Below, one piece after another: positions 19,735 through 31,084 of a DNA stretch of 64,000 nt. The notes beneath the pieces were generated by a model. That model had not been told where the DNA came from. It worked only from the letters and a program-made list of their open reading frames with translations, and ran no database searches. A program made the position numbers and the translations under genes. How positions within the stretch are numbered: position 1 is the stretch's first letter; each line of letters opens with the position of its first letter. Origin of the DNA: Norana najaformis (lineage: Eukaryota; Annelida; Clitellata; Crassiclitellata; Hormogastridae); assembly GCA_964023275.1 (NCBI GenBank), contig OZ029918.1, positions 30,822,704 through 30,886,703 of the forward strand, written 5' to 3'.

Positions 19735-20060
19735 ACTCACCAACACTTCACCCCTTGCAATCTCTGTCCAGGTCGTTCACTCCAAACTGAAAACACTTCT
19801 TTCCCACGGTTCCTATCCTGACTCCTCTTCCCTTTATCTGTCTTGCAGCTTCAACTATAAACACCATCTACCGTAGCCGTCTGACTGTCAGCCCGCCTGA
19901 CCCTTTGATCACAACTTGGAACCAAATCTGACCCTATCCGCCTATCGATTTTGTTTTGACTGGATGCCTGTGAATAAGCTGAATAAGTCCCGCCACTAAG
20001 CTTTCTTTGGGTGCTGTAGAAATCTTGAGTTTACGATTACGATAACGATTAAGTATAGGG
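19735..20060 (+). mobile_element. LINE 3' tail, family with TTACGA-type end
   Basis: Plus-strand remnant: CTCACCAACACTTCACCCC, then CCAAACTGAAAACACTTC (the FHSKLKTLLF position of the RT C-terminus), then a 3' untranslated segment ending GAGTTTACGATTACGATAAC. It is an inverted copy of 5508-5790. Confidence 0.72.
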
Positions 20061-20184
20061 CTAAGAATGAATATATGTATGTACGTATGCATATCGTATG
20101 CTTGTATGTATGCATATGTATGAATGCATGTGTGTATGTGTATGTATGCATAGGTATGTATTTCCGTATGTATGTATTTATGTA

Positions 20185-20235
20185 TACAATTAATATAGCG
20201 CCTTTTAGATGCATAATAAAAGGACGGTGCCTTAG
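20185..20235 (+). repeat. AGCGCC-hairpin dispersed repeat
   Basis: ATATAGCGCCTTTTAGATGC then AAAAGGACGGTGCC: a diverged copy adjoining an ATGT microsatellite. Confidence 0.6.
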
Positions 20236-20239
20236 AATC

Positions 20240-21410
20240 GCCTTTAATATGACGCTGAAGAAATTATTACAATTACATTCTGTCGTATTACATCTCATCG
20301 GCGTCGGCTGCGAGAAAGGGATGTTGAAATTCAAACGCGGACTAACTTATCTTACATTTAATTAAAACAAAAGGTTGTTAAAATATTAGAAACGAACTAA
20401 CGCGAATGAAACGACTTAAATATCAAGCTATTATATTAATTGATATAATAATATAGTATTTATATATATTGATATATTAATATGAGCCGTGCCGCACTGA
20501 ACAGACAACAGTGGAAGAACATGGTGAAAATGGCATCGGACACCTACGGGCGCTGAGCCCACGGTTCATGATGATGATGATATTAATATATTATTATATT
20601 AAATAAAGTCATATTATTATTCATAAAACCTACATTTATAGACTTGGGGCCGGTTTGCCACATATATAGAGACCGAGCCTTCTCATCTGAATATAATAAA
20701 ACTATATGTGTGCTTTTTAAGCACAACGGGAATCTTGAAACGCCGACATGAAAGAGAAACGATCTCTCTACTGTAGTACATTATGCTTCTGCAGAATGAA
20801 AGTACGTAGCTGGAAGCCATGAACATATACATAAAAGCAACAGAACGACCCACTATGCATGCGGCCCGATGCCTATTGGCAAGGAATGTGCTCAAACTGG
20901 TCCACGAGATACTATCTCAGGCCACCATCGACGATTGCGAAACGTACAGGTGGTATTGATATCGACAGCTTCGAGAAAGACCAATTCGGACCGTCTATGA
21001 TCCCTCAGAAACCCCGACATAAAAACGGACTATTTTCCAATGCACGAAATGGCGATTTTTATGATACCCGAAGGTGGCACAATACGGAACCGAACAGAAG
21101 ATAAGATCTTGCTTTGTTGGTCGGTCGATCGGTCGGCCTTCTGTCTGTTCGCAATTCATTACTTCCCCAAGTTACCTCTCAAGGTCCCCTGAGGGGACGC
21201 GTAGGTATTCATCTGCCGATAGAAGAGTTGAAGCTAGGATGATAAAGTAATTTAGAAAACTATTAAATCGCCTACGATTCCTCGCTCAGTCGATGGACAT
21301 ATCCTCGCCCGAAGACTTCTATCGTCTGAGGAACTTCTCGACTGTGCTTCATACGACCTTCGGCAATTATTTGCATTATTTACTTACTTGTATCAGGTTA
21401 CATCGCTCGT
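20240..21410. other. No gene recognised
   Basis: AT-rich, with a TATTAATATATT patch at 20430-20610 and a short unassigned plus frame at 20859-21104. At 21336-21376 a segment CATACGACCTTCGGCAATTA matches 24266-24296, a small dispersed repeat. Confidence 0.35.
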
Positions 21411-22010
21411 AATCGTAATCGTAAACTCGAAATTCCTAAATCACTAATTAAAAGCTATGCACAGGGCACCAGCTTATTCAAGAGCGCTGCGTCAAGTCAG
21501 TGGGGTTGTCCAGAGATGTCAAGAACCAAGTCCGGTTGCCAGAAGACCAGAGAGAGAAGGGGAAAAGGTACTGTTAGGGTGGGTTGTGTTTAAGCTGAGA
21601 GAAATGGGAAGGCAGCGGATTGGATGGATCCGGGTGGAATTTCCGGAAAAGGTGAGACTTCAGTATTGAATGGAACACCTGGGGAGCAATAGATAGAGGG
21701 GCTTGCGACAGATGATGATGATGGGTGAACGCCGGAAAGGATGGAGGAACAGAGAATTTGCGAAACTCGGGAGGGAGATCGTTCCGCAGTTTGGGTGCAG
21801 TGTAGTGTATGGGTTAGTTTGAGAACTTAAGATAAGTAGCTACAGAGGGACGGGCAAGGGTGAGGTAAAAGGATGAGCGAGTAGAGAGGTCTGATTGGAT
21901 GGTAAAGAGTTGCGAAGATAATTTAGCTTGGGAAAATTTGAGAGAGTTATAGGTTAAGGAGAGAACTTTGAAGTGAATGCTTTCATGGACTTTCAATCGC
22001 TAGATGTTCT
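21411..22010 (-). mobile_element. LINE ORF2 C-terminal region with 3' UTR
   Basis: The best-preserved LINE tail in the window. The minus strand from about 22000 reads VHESIHFKVLSLTYNSLKFS, then STRSSFYLTLARPSVATYL, one in-frame stop, then IHYTAPKLRNDLPPEFRKFS and APLSIAPQVFHSILKSHLF. All of it is in a single frame, down to about 21650. The 3' region ends at 21411 with GAGTTTACGATTACGATTAC. It is the same family as 5508-5790, 19735-20060 and 60455-60655. Confidence 0.85.
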
Positions 22011-22649
22011 TTTCCACAAAGTCATTGCGCTTCCTTTTAACTGCTTTGCATGTACTGCTGTTTGTAGAGTTTGGACGTTTGTCTCACTATAACATAGATG
22101 ACTTACTTACTTACTTACTTACATTATCGTCGTCGTTGTATTAGCAGCAGTCGTCGAAATCATGTATTTTAGAAACGGATAGCTTATGTATATGCATACA
22201 ATTATTTTTCTAGGAATTCCTTAGACTGTCAAATACATGGTCATTTGTAGATTAGGCGCTTTACAAATTAACCTTTGCTTCAGCTGTTAAGATGACAGTT
22301 TCTGCGATGTCTCGTGCGACTGATAACAGATGGCGCGCGAATCAATGTTCCGAAGAGAAGCGAACGAGATAAACAGATTAGCACTACCCTTGGCTGACCA
22401 TAGCCGATATATCCGTCGCGGATGCTCTCTCTGTATGCGAGTCAACGCCGGCCGACCGCGTGCAATACCACCTGCGCTAGACCTTTGCCAGCGGAAATGA
22501 CGCTCATAAGATCCCTTAAGACCAAATTAACTTTGGGTGGCGGTCGTGATGCTGATGTCGTGAGGGGCCGGGTTTCGCTGAGTGTTAGCCAATTTTTTAG
22601 AAATATTTTTTAAAGACAATTCTACTCGTTTTCTGTTTGACAGCCAAGC
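22011..22649. other. No gene recognised
   Basis: Contains a short (ACTT)n run near 22100-22122 and unique sequence. A plus frame near 22422-22613 has no recognised motif. Confidence 0.35.
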
Positions 22650-23048
22650 AAACAGAACCAGCGTCTAAGGGAAAGAGCGCCTAATTGGAAACAGCATCTA
22701 AGGGAAACAGCGTCTAAAGGAACCAGCGTCTAAAGGAACCAGTGTATAAAGGAAGCAGCGTCTAAGGGAACCAGCGTCTAAAGGAAGCAGCGTCTAAAGG
22801 AAGCAGCGTCTAAGGGAACCAGCGTCTAAAGGAAGCAGCGTCTAAGGGAAAGAACTCCTAATTGGAAACAGCGTCTAAAGGAACCAGCATCTAAGGAAAA
22901 CATCGCCTAATTGGAACCAGCGTCTAAAGAAACCAGCGTCTAAAGGAATCACCGTCTAAGGGAACCAGCGTCTAATAGAACCAGCGTCTTAAGGAACCAG
23001 CGTCTAAGGGAAACAGCGCCTAATTGGAAACAGCGTCTAATAGAACCA
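22650..23048 (+). repeat. Minisatellite, about 16-bp unit
   Basis: Around 25 degenerate copies of GGAACCAGCGTCTAAA with variants (AAGCAG, AACAGCGCCTAATT). Confidence 0.9.
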
Positions 23049-23619
23049 AAGTCTTCAGATCAGTTAATTATGATTATTGTCTTTTCGTTTTACTGAACGG
23101 CCGGACAAATTCAATCAGATTCGCTTGGTTTTGTTTTTCGTTTCGTTTTCTTTGTTCTTTAGTTCGTCTGGATCATTGGCTTAAATGCCAGTTATACATC
23201 AGATTGGATTCAATTGACTAATGACGAATATAAAATCATGTTATTTATAGCAATGTGTATCCAAGCACACATGATGAATGATGATGGAGGAGGCAGAAAC
23301 GAAGAAAGACTGAGGGGGGAGAGTCGATACCTTAATTGTCGCTCGTGTAGACCATCGTAGATACGTACTTTAATCATCATTGTCAAGGGAGGCAATCGGA
23401 GAGTGGACAGTACGGGTCATGACCTCTCGTAGTCACGACGTGCACGTGACCTCTATCACGGATAATGCGTTGATTACGTGATCTCCTGTCTTCGTGAGTA
23501 GCCTACACCTGAATTAAAGGTCAGCGTTGCGCAGTAACAAATCCTATAAGACATCTCGAAACAAATGATCTCGCTCCTCTCGAGATTTCGAACGAGACAT
23601 GTCATCTGATGGGAAATAA

Positions 23620-23664
23620 ACCGGAAGTAGCTTATACTTCCGGTTCAGAGGCTGACGCATGCGC
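23620..23664. promoter_or_regulatory. Possible promoter: palindromic ETS sites plus NRF1-like site
   Basis: ACCGGAAGTA (23620-23629) and TACTTCCGGT (23635-23644) form a perfect 10-bp palindrome of two ETS/GABP-type CCGGAAGT sites, 11 bp before ACGCATGCGC (23655-23664), an NRF1-type core. This combination is typical of animal housekeeping promoters. No exon start is evident nearby, and a foldback repeat is an alternative explanation. Confidence 0.35.
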
Positions 23665-23839
23665 GGCCAGAGGCAGTTTGACGGTTGAGCACTCTAGCGG
23701 ATAAAGAAAGAAGATACGGTTGCTGATAGAGTCACGAAGTCCACTTATATTTGTCGCTTGACTGTAAGATTTACTGCTTCCACCCGATGTTATGACTGTC
23801 TCATAAAAAACACGTTTTCTGTATGTCTGTTAGTCTGTC

Positions 23840-23846
23840 TGCTTGT

Positions 23847-23879
<33 letters not shown>

Positions 23880-24497
23880 TTCGGTGTGTATGTTTTTCCG
23901 CCTGCCAGTCTGCCTGTCATTGTGTCTATCAGTCCATCCATCCATCCATCCTTCTTTATGTCTGTCTGTCAGTAAGCCTATTTGTCTGACTTTCGTATTT
24001 CGGTCTCTCTCTCTCTCTCTCTGTCTGTGTCTGTTCCTTTCTGATATAATATTTTATTTTCTGCCTTTCCCTCAATTACATCCTTCCATATTTCTTTCCC
24101 CGTACATCAAATACCATCTTAAGCGCCGTGTGATCTCGCACGGAGCAAAGATCATCCTTAGAACGCGACTGCTATCTCCTGCGGATGCCAGTCTTATGCA
24201 AAAATCTAATCCTCGACGGCGCACCATGTAACCTCTGCCCTACCCGTAGGCCCACTCCGCACATGACTGCTTCATACGAACTTCGACAATTATTTGCACG
24301 CAGCTGTAAGTTCACCTGCATCATCTTCGTCCTTCGCTGCAGGTTTAAGTAAGTGAGTAAGTAAATGTTGTGATATACAGTGCGATAGAAAAATATAATG
24401 TGTATACGATGCGCTGAGGATATACACGTATAGATGCAAATGAATGCTTAACCTATATGTATGTGTGTATGTAAGCATGTATGCATGTATGCATGTT

Positions 24498-24529
<32 letters not shown>

Positions 24530-24846
24530 CCTATCTATAAATATATCAGTCAATCCGTAAGTCCCTCCTTCCATCCTCCATCCATCCATTCATGCATCCA
24601 TCCACCCATCCAACCATCCATCCATCCATCCATTAATCCACCCATCCATCCAACCACCCATCCATCCATCCATCCATTCATCTACTCACCCCCATTATCC
24701 ACCCATCCATCCATCCACCCACCCATCCAACCACCCATCCATCCATCCAACCACCCATCCATCGATCCTTTCATCTACTCACCCCTATTATCCACCCATC
24801 CATCCATCCGTCCACTCATCCATTCATCCAAGCACCGATCAGTGAC
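23840..24846. repeat. Cluster of GT, TC, TCTG, ATCT and CATC simple repeats
   Basis: (GT)n at 23850-23877, (TC)n at 24004-24022 and (ATCT)n near 24500-24530. A long degenerate (CATC/CACC)n tract at 24575-24836 reaches the donor end of the RGK P-loop exon. Pro/Ser/His-rich frames across it are spurious. A small dispersed repeat lies at 24266-24296. Confidence 0.85.
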
Positions 24847-25596
24847 TTGCCGTATGATGATGAGTCGGCTGTTCCCATGTACTCTGAAGTGAGGAACTGT
24901 TGCATGATGGATCTCTTCCCAACTCCTGCTCCTCCCATAACGAGCACCCGACTCCTTTCGCCAGACATCGCCGGCTTTACTAGGACAAGGCCCTTTGCCG
25001 CCTTCCTATCCACCGGGTCTTTTCCCCCTGCCTGGGGGCGTACCTCCTCTCCCTGGTCTCTTGTCTTCGCCCCCTCCACACTGGGGTGGACCGCGCCTCC
25101 AGCCTTCCTCCTCCGCTTGAACGAATCGCCCTTGTTGAGAATTCCCTTGGATGACGTCGAGAAGGTCCTCACTCGGTAGAAATCCTCGGGCGTCGAACCT
25201 GACGAAGACCTTTCCATTTGCCGCTGGGCTTCGATGAAGGCTCTCTTGTTCTTGGATGGCATGCTGTACGTCCTCCGTCGAGGCTCAGCGCCGAAGTTCA
25301 GCTCCGTCGGGCGGAGAGGCCGTCGAGAACGGCAGCTGAGGGACCGGTTGCACCTCGATCCGCCACCGTCGTCTTCGGTCGCACCCTCCATGTCTTCCTT
25401 GCGGCGTCTGGACCGTTGGCGTGAGGAGCGAGAGGCAGAGGCGGAAGAGGACGGCGCTTTCTCGGAGCAGTGGCGACGGAGTTTTGGCTCGAAGAGGGCG
25501 TCGAAGGAGGAAAACTCATCGAAATCCTTCTCCTGGCGAAGTCTTGAACTTCGTTCCTTCGCTGGTGAGTCGTTAATTGGCGGTATTTGCTTCCTA
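24847..25596 (-). CDS. RGK-family small GTPase, N-terminal region and P-loop exon
   Basis: About 250 codons. The exon opens after a strong acceptor (tttatttttgttcag) and has no in-frame ATG near its start, so an upstream exon probably supplies the initiator, unless translation starts at the internal Met of [11 protein letters not shown]. The first part is a basic, Ser/Arg-rich, probably disordered extension with [10 protein letters not shown] (a candidate phosphoserine/14-3-3 site, as RGK proteins have; inference). Near the end come [20 protein letters not shown] and [16 protein letters not shown], the G1 P-loop and alpha1 of an RGK GTPase (compare the SEYICAYD region of fly Rgk, from memory). 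The Ser/Thr that normally follows GK is Arg. The donor is uncertain: GGCAA|GTCACT at 24847 (phase 2) or ATCG|GTGCTT slightly further. The intron begins inside a CATC repeat tract. Confidence 0.82.
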
Positions 25597-25624
25597 CTGA
25601 ACAAAAATAAACTATCTCGTTACC

Positions 25625-26110
25625 TATCTGTCTACCTGTCTGTATGTATGCCTGTCTGTTTATCTAGCTATCTGTCCATCTGTCCTTCTGTCTCTCTATC
25701 AATCTGTCCATCCATCCATCTATTTGTAAGTCAATTTATAAATGTTTCTCTGTCAGTCTGTCTGTTTGTCTCTCTGCCTGTCTGTGTATCCACATGTCTA
25801 TATCTCTGTCTGTATATCTGTCTATTGAAGTATATGTATTTATTTACATGGTTTAAATAATGTGGCACTTTCCCAAACTTTTTCCTTTCCTGTATTCCTC
25901 TTTTCCTCTTTTCTTTGTCGTTGAAATCTGCCTTATTTCTTCTTCTATATGTTCTTTTCTTCTCTTTAGGTTCATTCCGCACTCGTTGATGTCTCTGCGT
26001 TTGCTGTTTTTATTTTAATTTCATATTTTAACTTCATAATTGCTTCTTATTGTTGTTTATCATAATAAACGACCTTCATGATTTATTAAATACGAGGCCA
26101 GAGTTTCACT
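25625..26110. other. RGK upstream intron: TCTG repeats and AT-rich sequence
   Basis: Degenerate CTGT/TCTA tetranucleotides at 25625-25830, then unique AT-rich sequence with no exon seen. Confidence 0.5.
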
Positions 26111-26720
26111 TCGATCACTCATATCTCTGCTGCATTCATTCACTCGTCCTTTATTCGTTCATAGAGTTGTTCGTTCGTTCCTTTATTGATTTGTTCATTC
26201 ATTCACTTGTTTGTTCATTCATTTATTTGTTCATTCATTCATTCGTTTATTTGTTCATTCGTTTATTTGTTCATTTATTCATTCGTTTAGTTGTTCATTC
26301 ATTCTTTTGTTCATTCATTCATTTGTTTATTTATTCATTCGTTTATTTGTTCATTCGTTTATTTGTTCATTCGTTTATTTGTTCATTTATTCATTCGTTT
26401 AGTTGTTCATTCATTCATTCGTTTATTTGTTCATTCGTTTATTTGTTCATTTATTCATTCGTTTAGTTGTTCATTCATTCTTTTGTTCATTAATTCATTT
26501 GTTTATTTCTTCATTCGTTCATTTGTTCACTCATTCATTCGCTTATTTGTTCATTCATTCATTCGTTTATTTGTTCATTCGTTTATTGGTTCAGTCATTC
26601 ATTTGTTCGTTCATTCATTTGTTCATTCATTCATTTGTTTATTTGTTCATTCATTCATTTGTTTATTTGTTCATTCATTCATTTGTTTATTTGTTCAGTC
26701 ATTCATTTGTTTATTTGTTG
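26110..26720 (+). repeat. Long TTCA/TTTG repeat with higher-order period
   Basis: About 600 bp of CATTCATTCGTTTATTTGTT-type tetranucleotides in a higher-order arrangement. Because the period keeps several frames open, it gives Phe/Ile/His-rich pseudo-proteins; none is a gene. Confidence 0.93.
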
Positions 26721-27335
26721 TCATTTATGCATTCAGAGCAAATGCGCTAGAGGAATGAGGAATGCCTGCTGTGATATCGTCGTCATGTCCATTTCGTATA
26801 ATAATATGCCGCTATTTTAGGCCTACATTGCATCAGGTGCAATTCGTATGCGGTCGAGGGAACAGCTTTGCTTCTTACTGATTCAGTGGAACGAATTCTC
26901 CTCAGTTATGTTGTCATTTATTGCTATCTATTCATTTATTCGTTGCACTTATTTCGCGCGCAATGTCAATAAATCTGAATCTGAGACGCGAAACAAGTTT
27001 GCGCCGTTATCTTGTCCAGAGTCCTTAGGCCTAAACGCGGTATAGGTTGACAACCCCTCTGACTTGACGCAGCACTTGTGAAATAGATGGTAAAGAGTAA
27101 CGAATTCAGAAAAATAGACGCTGTGCGCTTAACTTTAACGCAGCGTTTTAGAAATTGTATAGTTTACGATTACGATTGCGCGGAGTCCGCTCAGCGAACG
27201 CGAACCCGCAATCGCTGGATTACAGACTCTGCGCGCTGCCGAATAGACCCAAACATTTTCAGTTTGTCTTGAGCCGTGCTTCTTAGATCTGTTAAACAAC
27301 TATGTTTCAGCGCTTCTGAGAGGATCTTTAACAGT
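26721..27335. other. No gene recognised
   Basis: Unique sequence. AACGAATTCAGAAAAAT at 27098-27114 recurs at 27651-27667, which hints at a partial duplicate of part of the SINE that follows. Confidence 0.35.
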
Positions 27336-27815
27336 AGTGGATGCGCGATGGTGTAGTGATTAGTGTACAGGACTGTCAACCCAGAGTTCTGGAGTTCAAA
27401 TCCGCCCAAGGCATTTAACCTCTGACCCAGACCTCTGGGGTTCGAACCAGAGGAAAGTCGTTTCGAGATTTCTGCTCCACTTTAGGCCCTTAGCAAACTC
27501 AACAATAAAACTAATACTTTCGGTGGGAATATAAGGGACACGACAGGCTTTTATATGTCGAGGCCAAGAAACATGACGTCGCTAACATTGCAAACCTATG
27601 GTGGCCTCTTGGGGTTAGCATAATGGACCGTTCTTCTGTTCTCTAAACAATAACGAATTCAGAAAAATTAAAATAGTAAGCGCCGTAACCTTGTCCTACT
27701 GACCTTTTGCTAATTGTTTTCCATTACGTCCTAAATTCCACTAGGGTTGAGTTCCCCCAACTTTAAATACTGGTCCCATCCCGTTGTAAAAGGCGCCATA
27801 TAAATGCTTAAATAC
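27336..27815 (+). mobile_element. tRNA-derived SINE
   Basis: The head resembles a tRNA gene, with an A box GATGGTGTAGTGATTAGTG (27348-27366), an anticodon-like loop CTGTCAA and a B box GAGTTCAAATCC (27392-27403). A second perfect B-box-like GGGTTCGAACC lies at 27438-27448. The 3' end reads AAAAGGCGCCATATAAATGC, the same type of tail seen at several LINE and repeat ends here. The loop resembles an Asp (GTC) tRNA. It is not a functional tRNA gene. Confidence 0.72.
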
Positions 27816-28089
27816 ATGCATCAACAAATACATGCTTTCAGCCGCAAATCACAATCGACACGAATGGCAGACGATAATTATTCTAGCAGCGACTACAGGT
27901 GGCTCTCGCGGGTCCCTACACTGGAAGCACAAATGAAAGGGGAATTCTGTTTCGTTTTCCTCGTTACCTTGATGTGACATCGAATTCTAACGCGATCAAG
28001 TGTCCAGACGAGACTCGGGACTTAAGAGTTAATTGCTCGATCTATGGCTCAGCTGCGTCTGTTTGTCCATTTGTTTACTAGTCCGTCTC

Positions 28090-28500
28090 AACTCAATTCC
28101 GACGCATAACAATGCGCTGGCTGGCGCTCTACGGAGGTAGGCAGATAAACAAACGCACAAGAACACAAGGACTAATACAGTCATGCTGACAAACTGACAG
28201 ACAGACGCAGGCAGACAGCGATACGCGGGCAGGCAGACAGACATAATCAAACCGACAGGCAAGCAAGCAGATAAGCTGTCACTAAATCATACATACCGAC
28301 AGATTTAGGCAGGTAAACAGAAAGACAGACAAAACAAAGGCAGACATACGTACAATCATACAAACAAACATACGTAGGCAAGAAGACAACAGACAAACAA
28401 ACAGACTTACACCATTAGACAGGCGGGCAAGCTGATAGGCAGGCAGACAGACAGAAATGTAGACAAACAGGCAGGCAGACAGACTGTGGTAGAGAATACT
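28090..28500 (+). repeat. (GACA/GGCA)n degenerate microsatellite
   Basis: CAGACAGACAGGCAGGCAG-type repeats with many substitutions, on the plus strand. Confidence 0.85.
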
Positions 28501-28649
28501 ACTGACAACACAGATAACAGACTTGTGCCCCTCTCTGCGAAATTCTTAACACCAGACAAGAAATGGTTTCCGGGATGTAAAGAAGACAGTAAATGACATT
28601 TTACTCACGGAATAAAACGCAGGATTTATGGAACTGCGGAAATTCACGC

Positions 28650-28870
28650 TGACAGATATACATAGACAGACAGACACACAGACAGACAGACAGATGCACA
28701 GATGGTAGATAGATACATGCACATAGATCTATGGATGGATAGATAGGCCTACATGTGGATAGATGGACGGACGGACGGAAGGACGGACGGAGGAACGGAC
28801 GGACGAACGGACGGACGGACGGACTGACTGACGGACGGATGAGTGGATAAATGGATAGATGGATATCTAA
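28650..28870 (+). repeat. (GACA), (GGAC) and (GGAT) repeats
   Basis: Successive tetranucleotide tracts directly adjoining the 3' end of the LINE tail at 28871. They are probably expansions of its tandem tail. Confidence 0.85.
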
Positions 28871-29220
28871 TTGAATTATTTCTATAGCGTCGTCCAAAGG
28901 CACCAATCGATGGTCGTTACAAGAGAAATCGTTATCAACATCATAATCCATTGGTGAAACCAGGTTGAAATTTCGATAGGTCAAAGAAACCAGAAGTAAG
29001 GCTATAGTGGATTAGCATGTTGAAAGAGATGACTCTTAAGTTTAGATTTGACTTGCATTAAGTAACCGACAGAGCGAACAGAACTGAGCAGCGAATTCCA
29101 AAGCCTTGGCCCAACTACCGAGAACGTTCTAGAAGCCAACACCGTCCTGGTACGAGGCAGAACAAGAGTCACTTTGTCCATTGATCGAGTGCAATATTTG
29201 TTGATATGACGGGTGCGCAT
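28871..29220 (-). mobile_element. LINE ORF2 C-terminus and 3' UTR
   Basis: The minus strand encodes VTLVLPRTRTVLASRTFSV, then VGPRLWNSLLSSVRSVGYLM and VKSKLKSHLFQHANPL with a stop at 29002. This is the classic end of a CR1/L2-like reverse transcriptase. The 3' UTR contains CGACCATCGATTGGTGCC and ends GACGCTATAGAAATAATT, followed by GGAT/GGAC repeats. A second copy of the UTR is at 2560-2740. Confidence 0.85.
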
Positions 29221-29389
29221 GGAACATAGATAGGTGAACTGATTTAAATGTAGTACTTTGTGAACTACATGTAGGAGACATAATTAAACTGGATTTTCTG
29301 CTAAATGTGTAACCAGTGCAATGAATGCAATATTGGCGTAATATGTTGATATTTATGAGTCTTTGTTATGGCTCTGGGGAGAAAGTTTC

Positions 29390-29432
29390 AAACCTTTTGT
29401 AGTTTGAGATTTGCACAAACTACAAGGGGTTT
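29390..29432. repeat. Hairpin
   Basis: AAACCTTTTGTAGTTTG (29390-29406) and CAAACTACAAGGGGTTT (29416-29432) pair over 17 bp, allowing G-T wobble at two positions, around a 9-base loop. Confidence 0.75.
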
Positions 29433-29927
29433 AAAACTCCCTTATCAAATCTCCCATAGTGTTGCCAATGACAAAGTCTACTATAAACCAAGTAAATAAG
29501 TAAGTAATGCATTTGTTAAATGTTAATACTCCATATGTCCATCGATTGAGCGAGGAATCGTAGGCGTGGGTGGATCACAGAGGTCAGACAATAAAGCAAG
29601 ACGATACCTACAAACAGGTCTTAAGCAGCCTTACGAATGTCTCTAGCATTCGCTAGTGAGAACAAGACAAAAAGTAAGACAAATGTGATCTGATTCTACG
29701 AATATCCTTTATGTGAAATTGAGCTGATTTGCATGTGGCTTGAAATGGTTAAAAACGACAATGGTGTCAAATATTTATGCTTAAAAAGAAATAAAGAAAT
29801 ATAGATAGATAGATAGGCAAACACACTGATACACAGGCAGGCAGATACATAGATATTTCCACTTCAGTGACAGATCTTGAAAGCCGCATTCGTCAGAACG
29901 AGGCGGAGACTCAAACCCAGCCAGTAC

Positions 29928-29975
29928 ACACACACACGCGCACACACACACACACACGCAAACACACGCAAACAC
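29928..29975 (+). repeat. (CA)n microsatellite
   Basis: CA dinucleotides with CG and AA interruptions, immediately before the repeat array at 29980. Confidence 0.9.
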
Positions 29976-29979
29976 ACAC

Positions 29980-30378
29980 AGGGTCAATCTTTGGCCAACG
30001 TCACAGTCACTATCGGCGAATGGCTGTACATCCGACATCGGCCCACAGCTTATTCCAACGCTCTGCCAATAACATTGGCCCAACGTAGTCTCAGAATCAA
30101 CAAACGATCGTTAGCATTAGCTTGCTCCTTAACCGGCTTATTTATAACACTGGGTCAATGTTGGGCCAACGTCATAGTCACTATCGGCGAATGGTTGTAG
30201 CCTACATCTGACATCAGCCCACAGTTTATTTGAAATTCGTTCCAGCGTTCGGCCGATAACCTTGGCCCAACGTAGATTTATCCTCCAATTTACAACAGAT
30301 GCCAACATCAGCCCGCACCTTAACTCACTTATTAATAACGGTGGATCAATGATGGGCCGATGATGTTGGGATGATTAT
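29980..30378 (+). repeat. Tandem ~170-bp repeat with TTGGGCCAACG/CGTTGGGCCAA motifs
   Basis: Two copies (29980-30090 and 30152-30275) share GGGTCAAT, GGCCAACGTCA, AGTCACTATCGGCGAATGG, CATCNGCCCACAG and TTGGCCCAACGTAG in order. A partial third copy begins near 30340. The ends of each copy (TTGGGCCAACGT and TTGGCCCAACGT) are inverted with respect to each other. Confidence 0.75.
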
Positions 30379-31084
30379 AGCAGCTATGGCTCCTAGATCC
30401 GCCCTTGCCGTCACACGCATCTTTACAAGCAATTTCTATAGCGCCAGTACATTATTGTGCATCTATGCAATGTATCAATCAATGGTGTTTTGACTAAAAA
30501 AAACAGCAGATCAGTCGATTATAGAATGTCCGCACTTTAAACACGTAACAACTGTGCGCGAGATAGACAAACAGACGACGGACAGGTAGTTGTCGATCGA
30601 ACCTTGAGTATGATTCTAATATCGGCGTTTATTCCGACACGTAAAGATTATTAACATTTAGAAGGATGATTGCCTGGCCCTGCGTGTGTGCGAGGGCCCA
30701 CCGACGGAGACTTTTCCATCTATTCGATCTTCAATCGCCTATGGATACACTTTTCGTTCTTAATGAACTATAGCGTCATTTATGCTGGTTTAGGCGCAGT
30801 TCGATAGGTTCTGTAACAGGTACTATACGAACGCCCAAGTTTAAATGTCATTACATTACAGTTGATAATGTAATGTGGTATAATGTAATGTGATGCAATG
30901 TGGCGTAGTGTGGCTTTATGTAATGTAAAGTATCTGCAAGCAATTGAATTGTGAATATAATTCATTGTATATTAGGCCGAAATGTAAATCTAAATTTGCT
31001 CAGCACCACACATAGTTAAATCTAAGCTGTGTCGTGTTATGGTCAGCTCAGTTATCTTCGGAACACTCAGTCAAATGAAGTCGG
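30379..31084. other. No gene recognised
   Basis: Unique sequence and a patch of AATGTAATGTGGTATAATGT-type repeats at 30845-30930. Confidence 0.4.

Noticed and set aside
27341..27413. A functional tRNA-Asp gene
   Set aside because: A and B boxes are present but the acceptor stem does not pair and the sequence continues into a SINE body with the common 3' tail.
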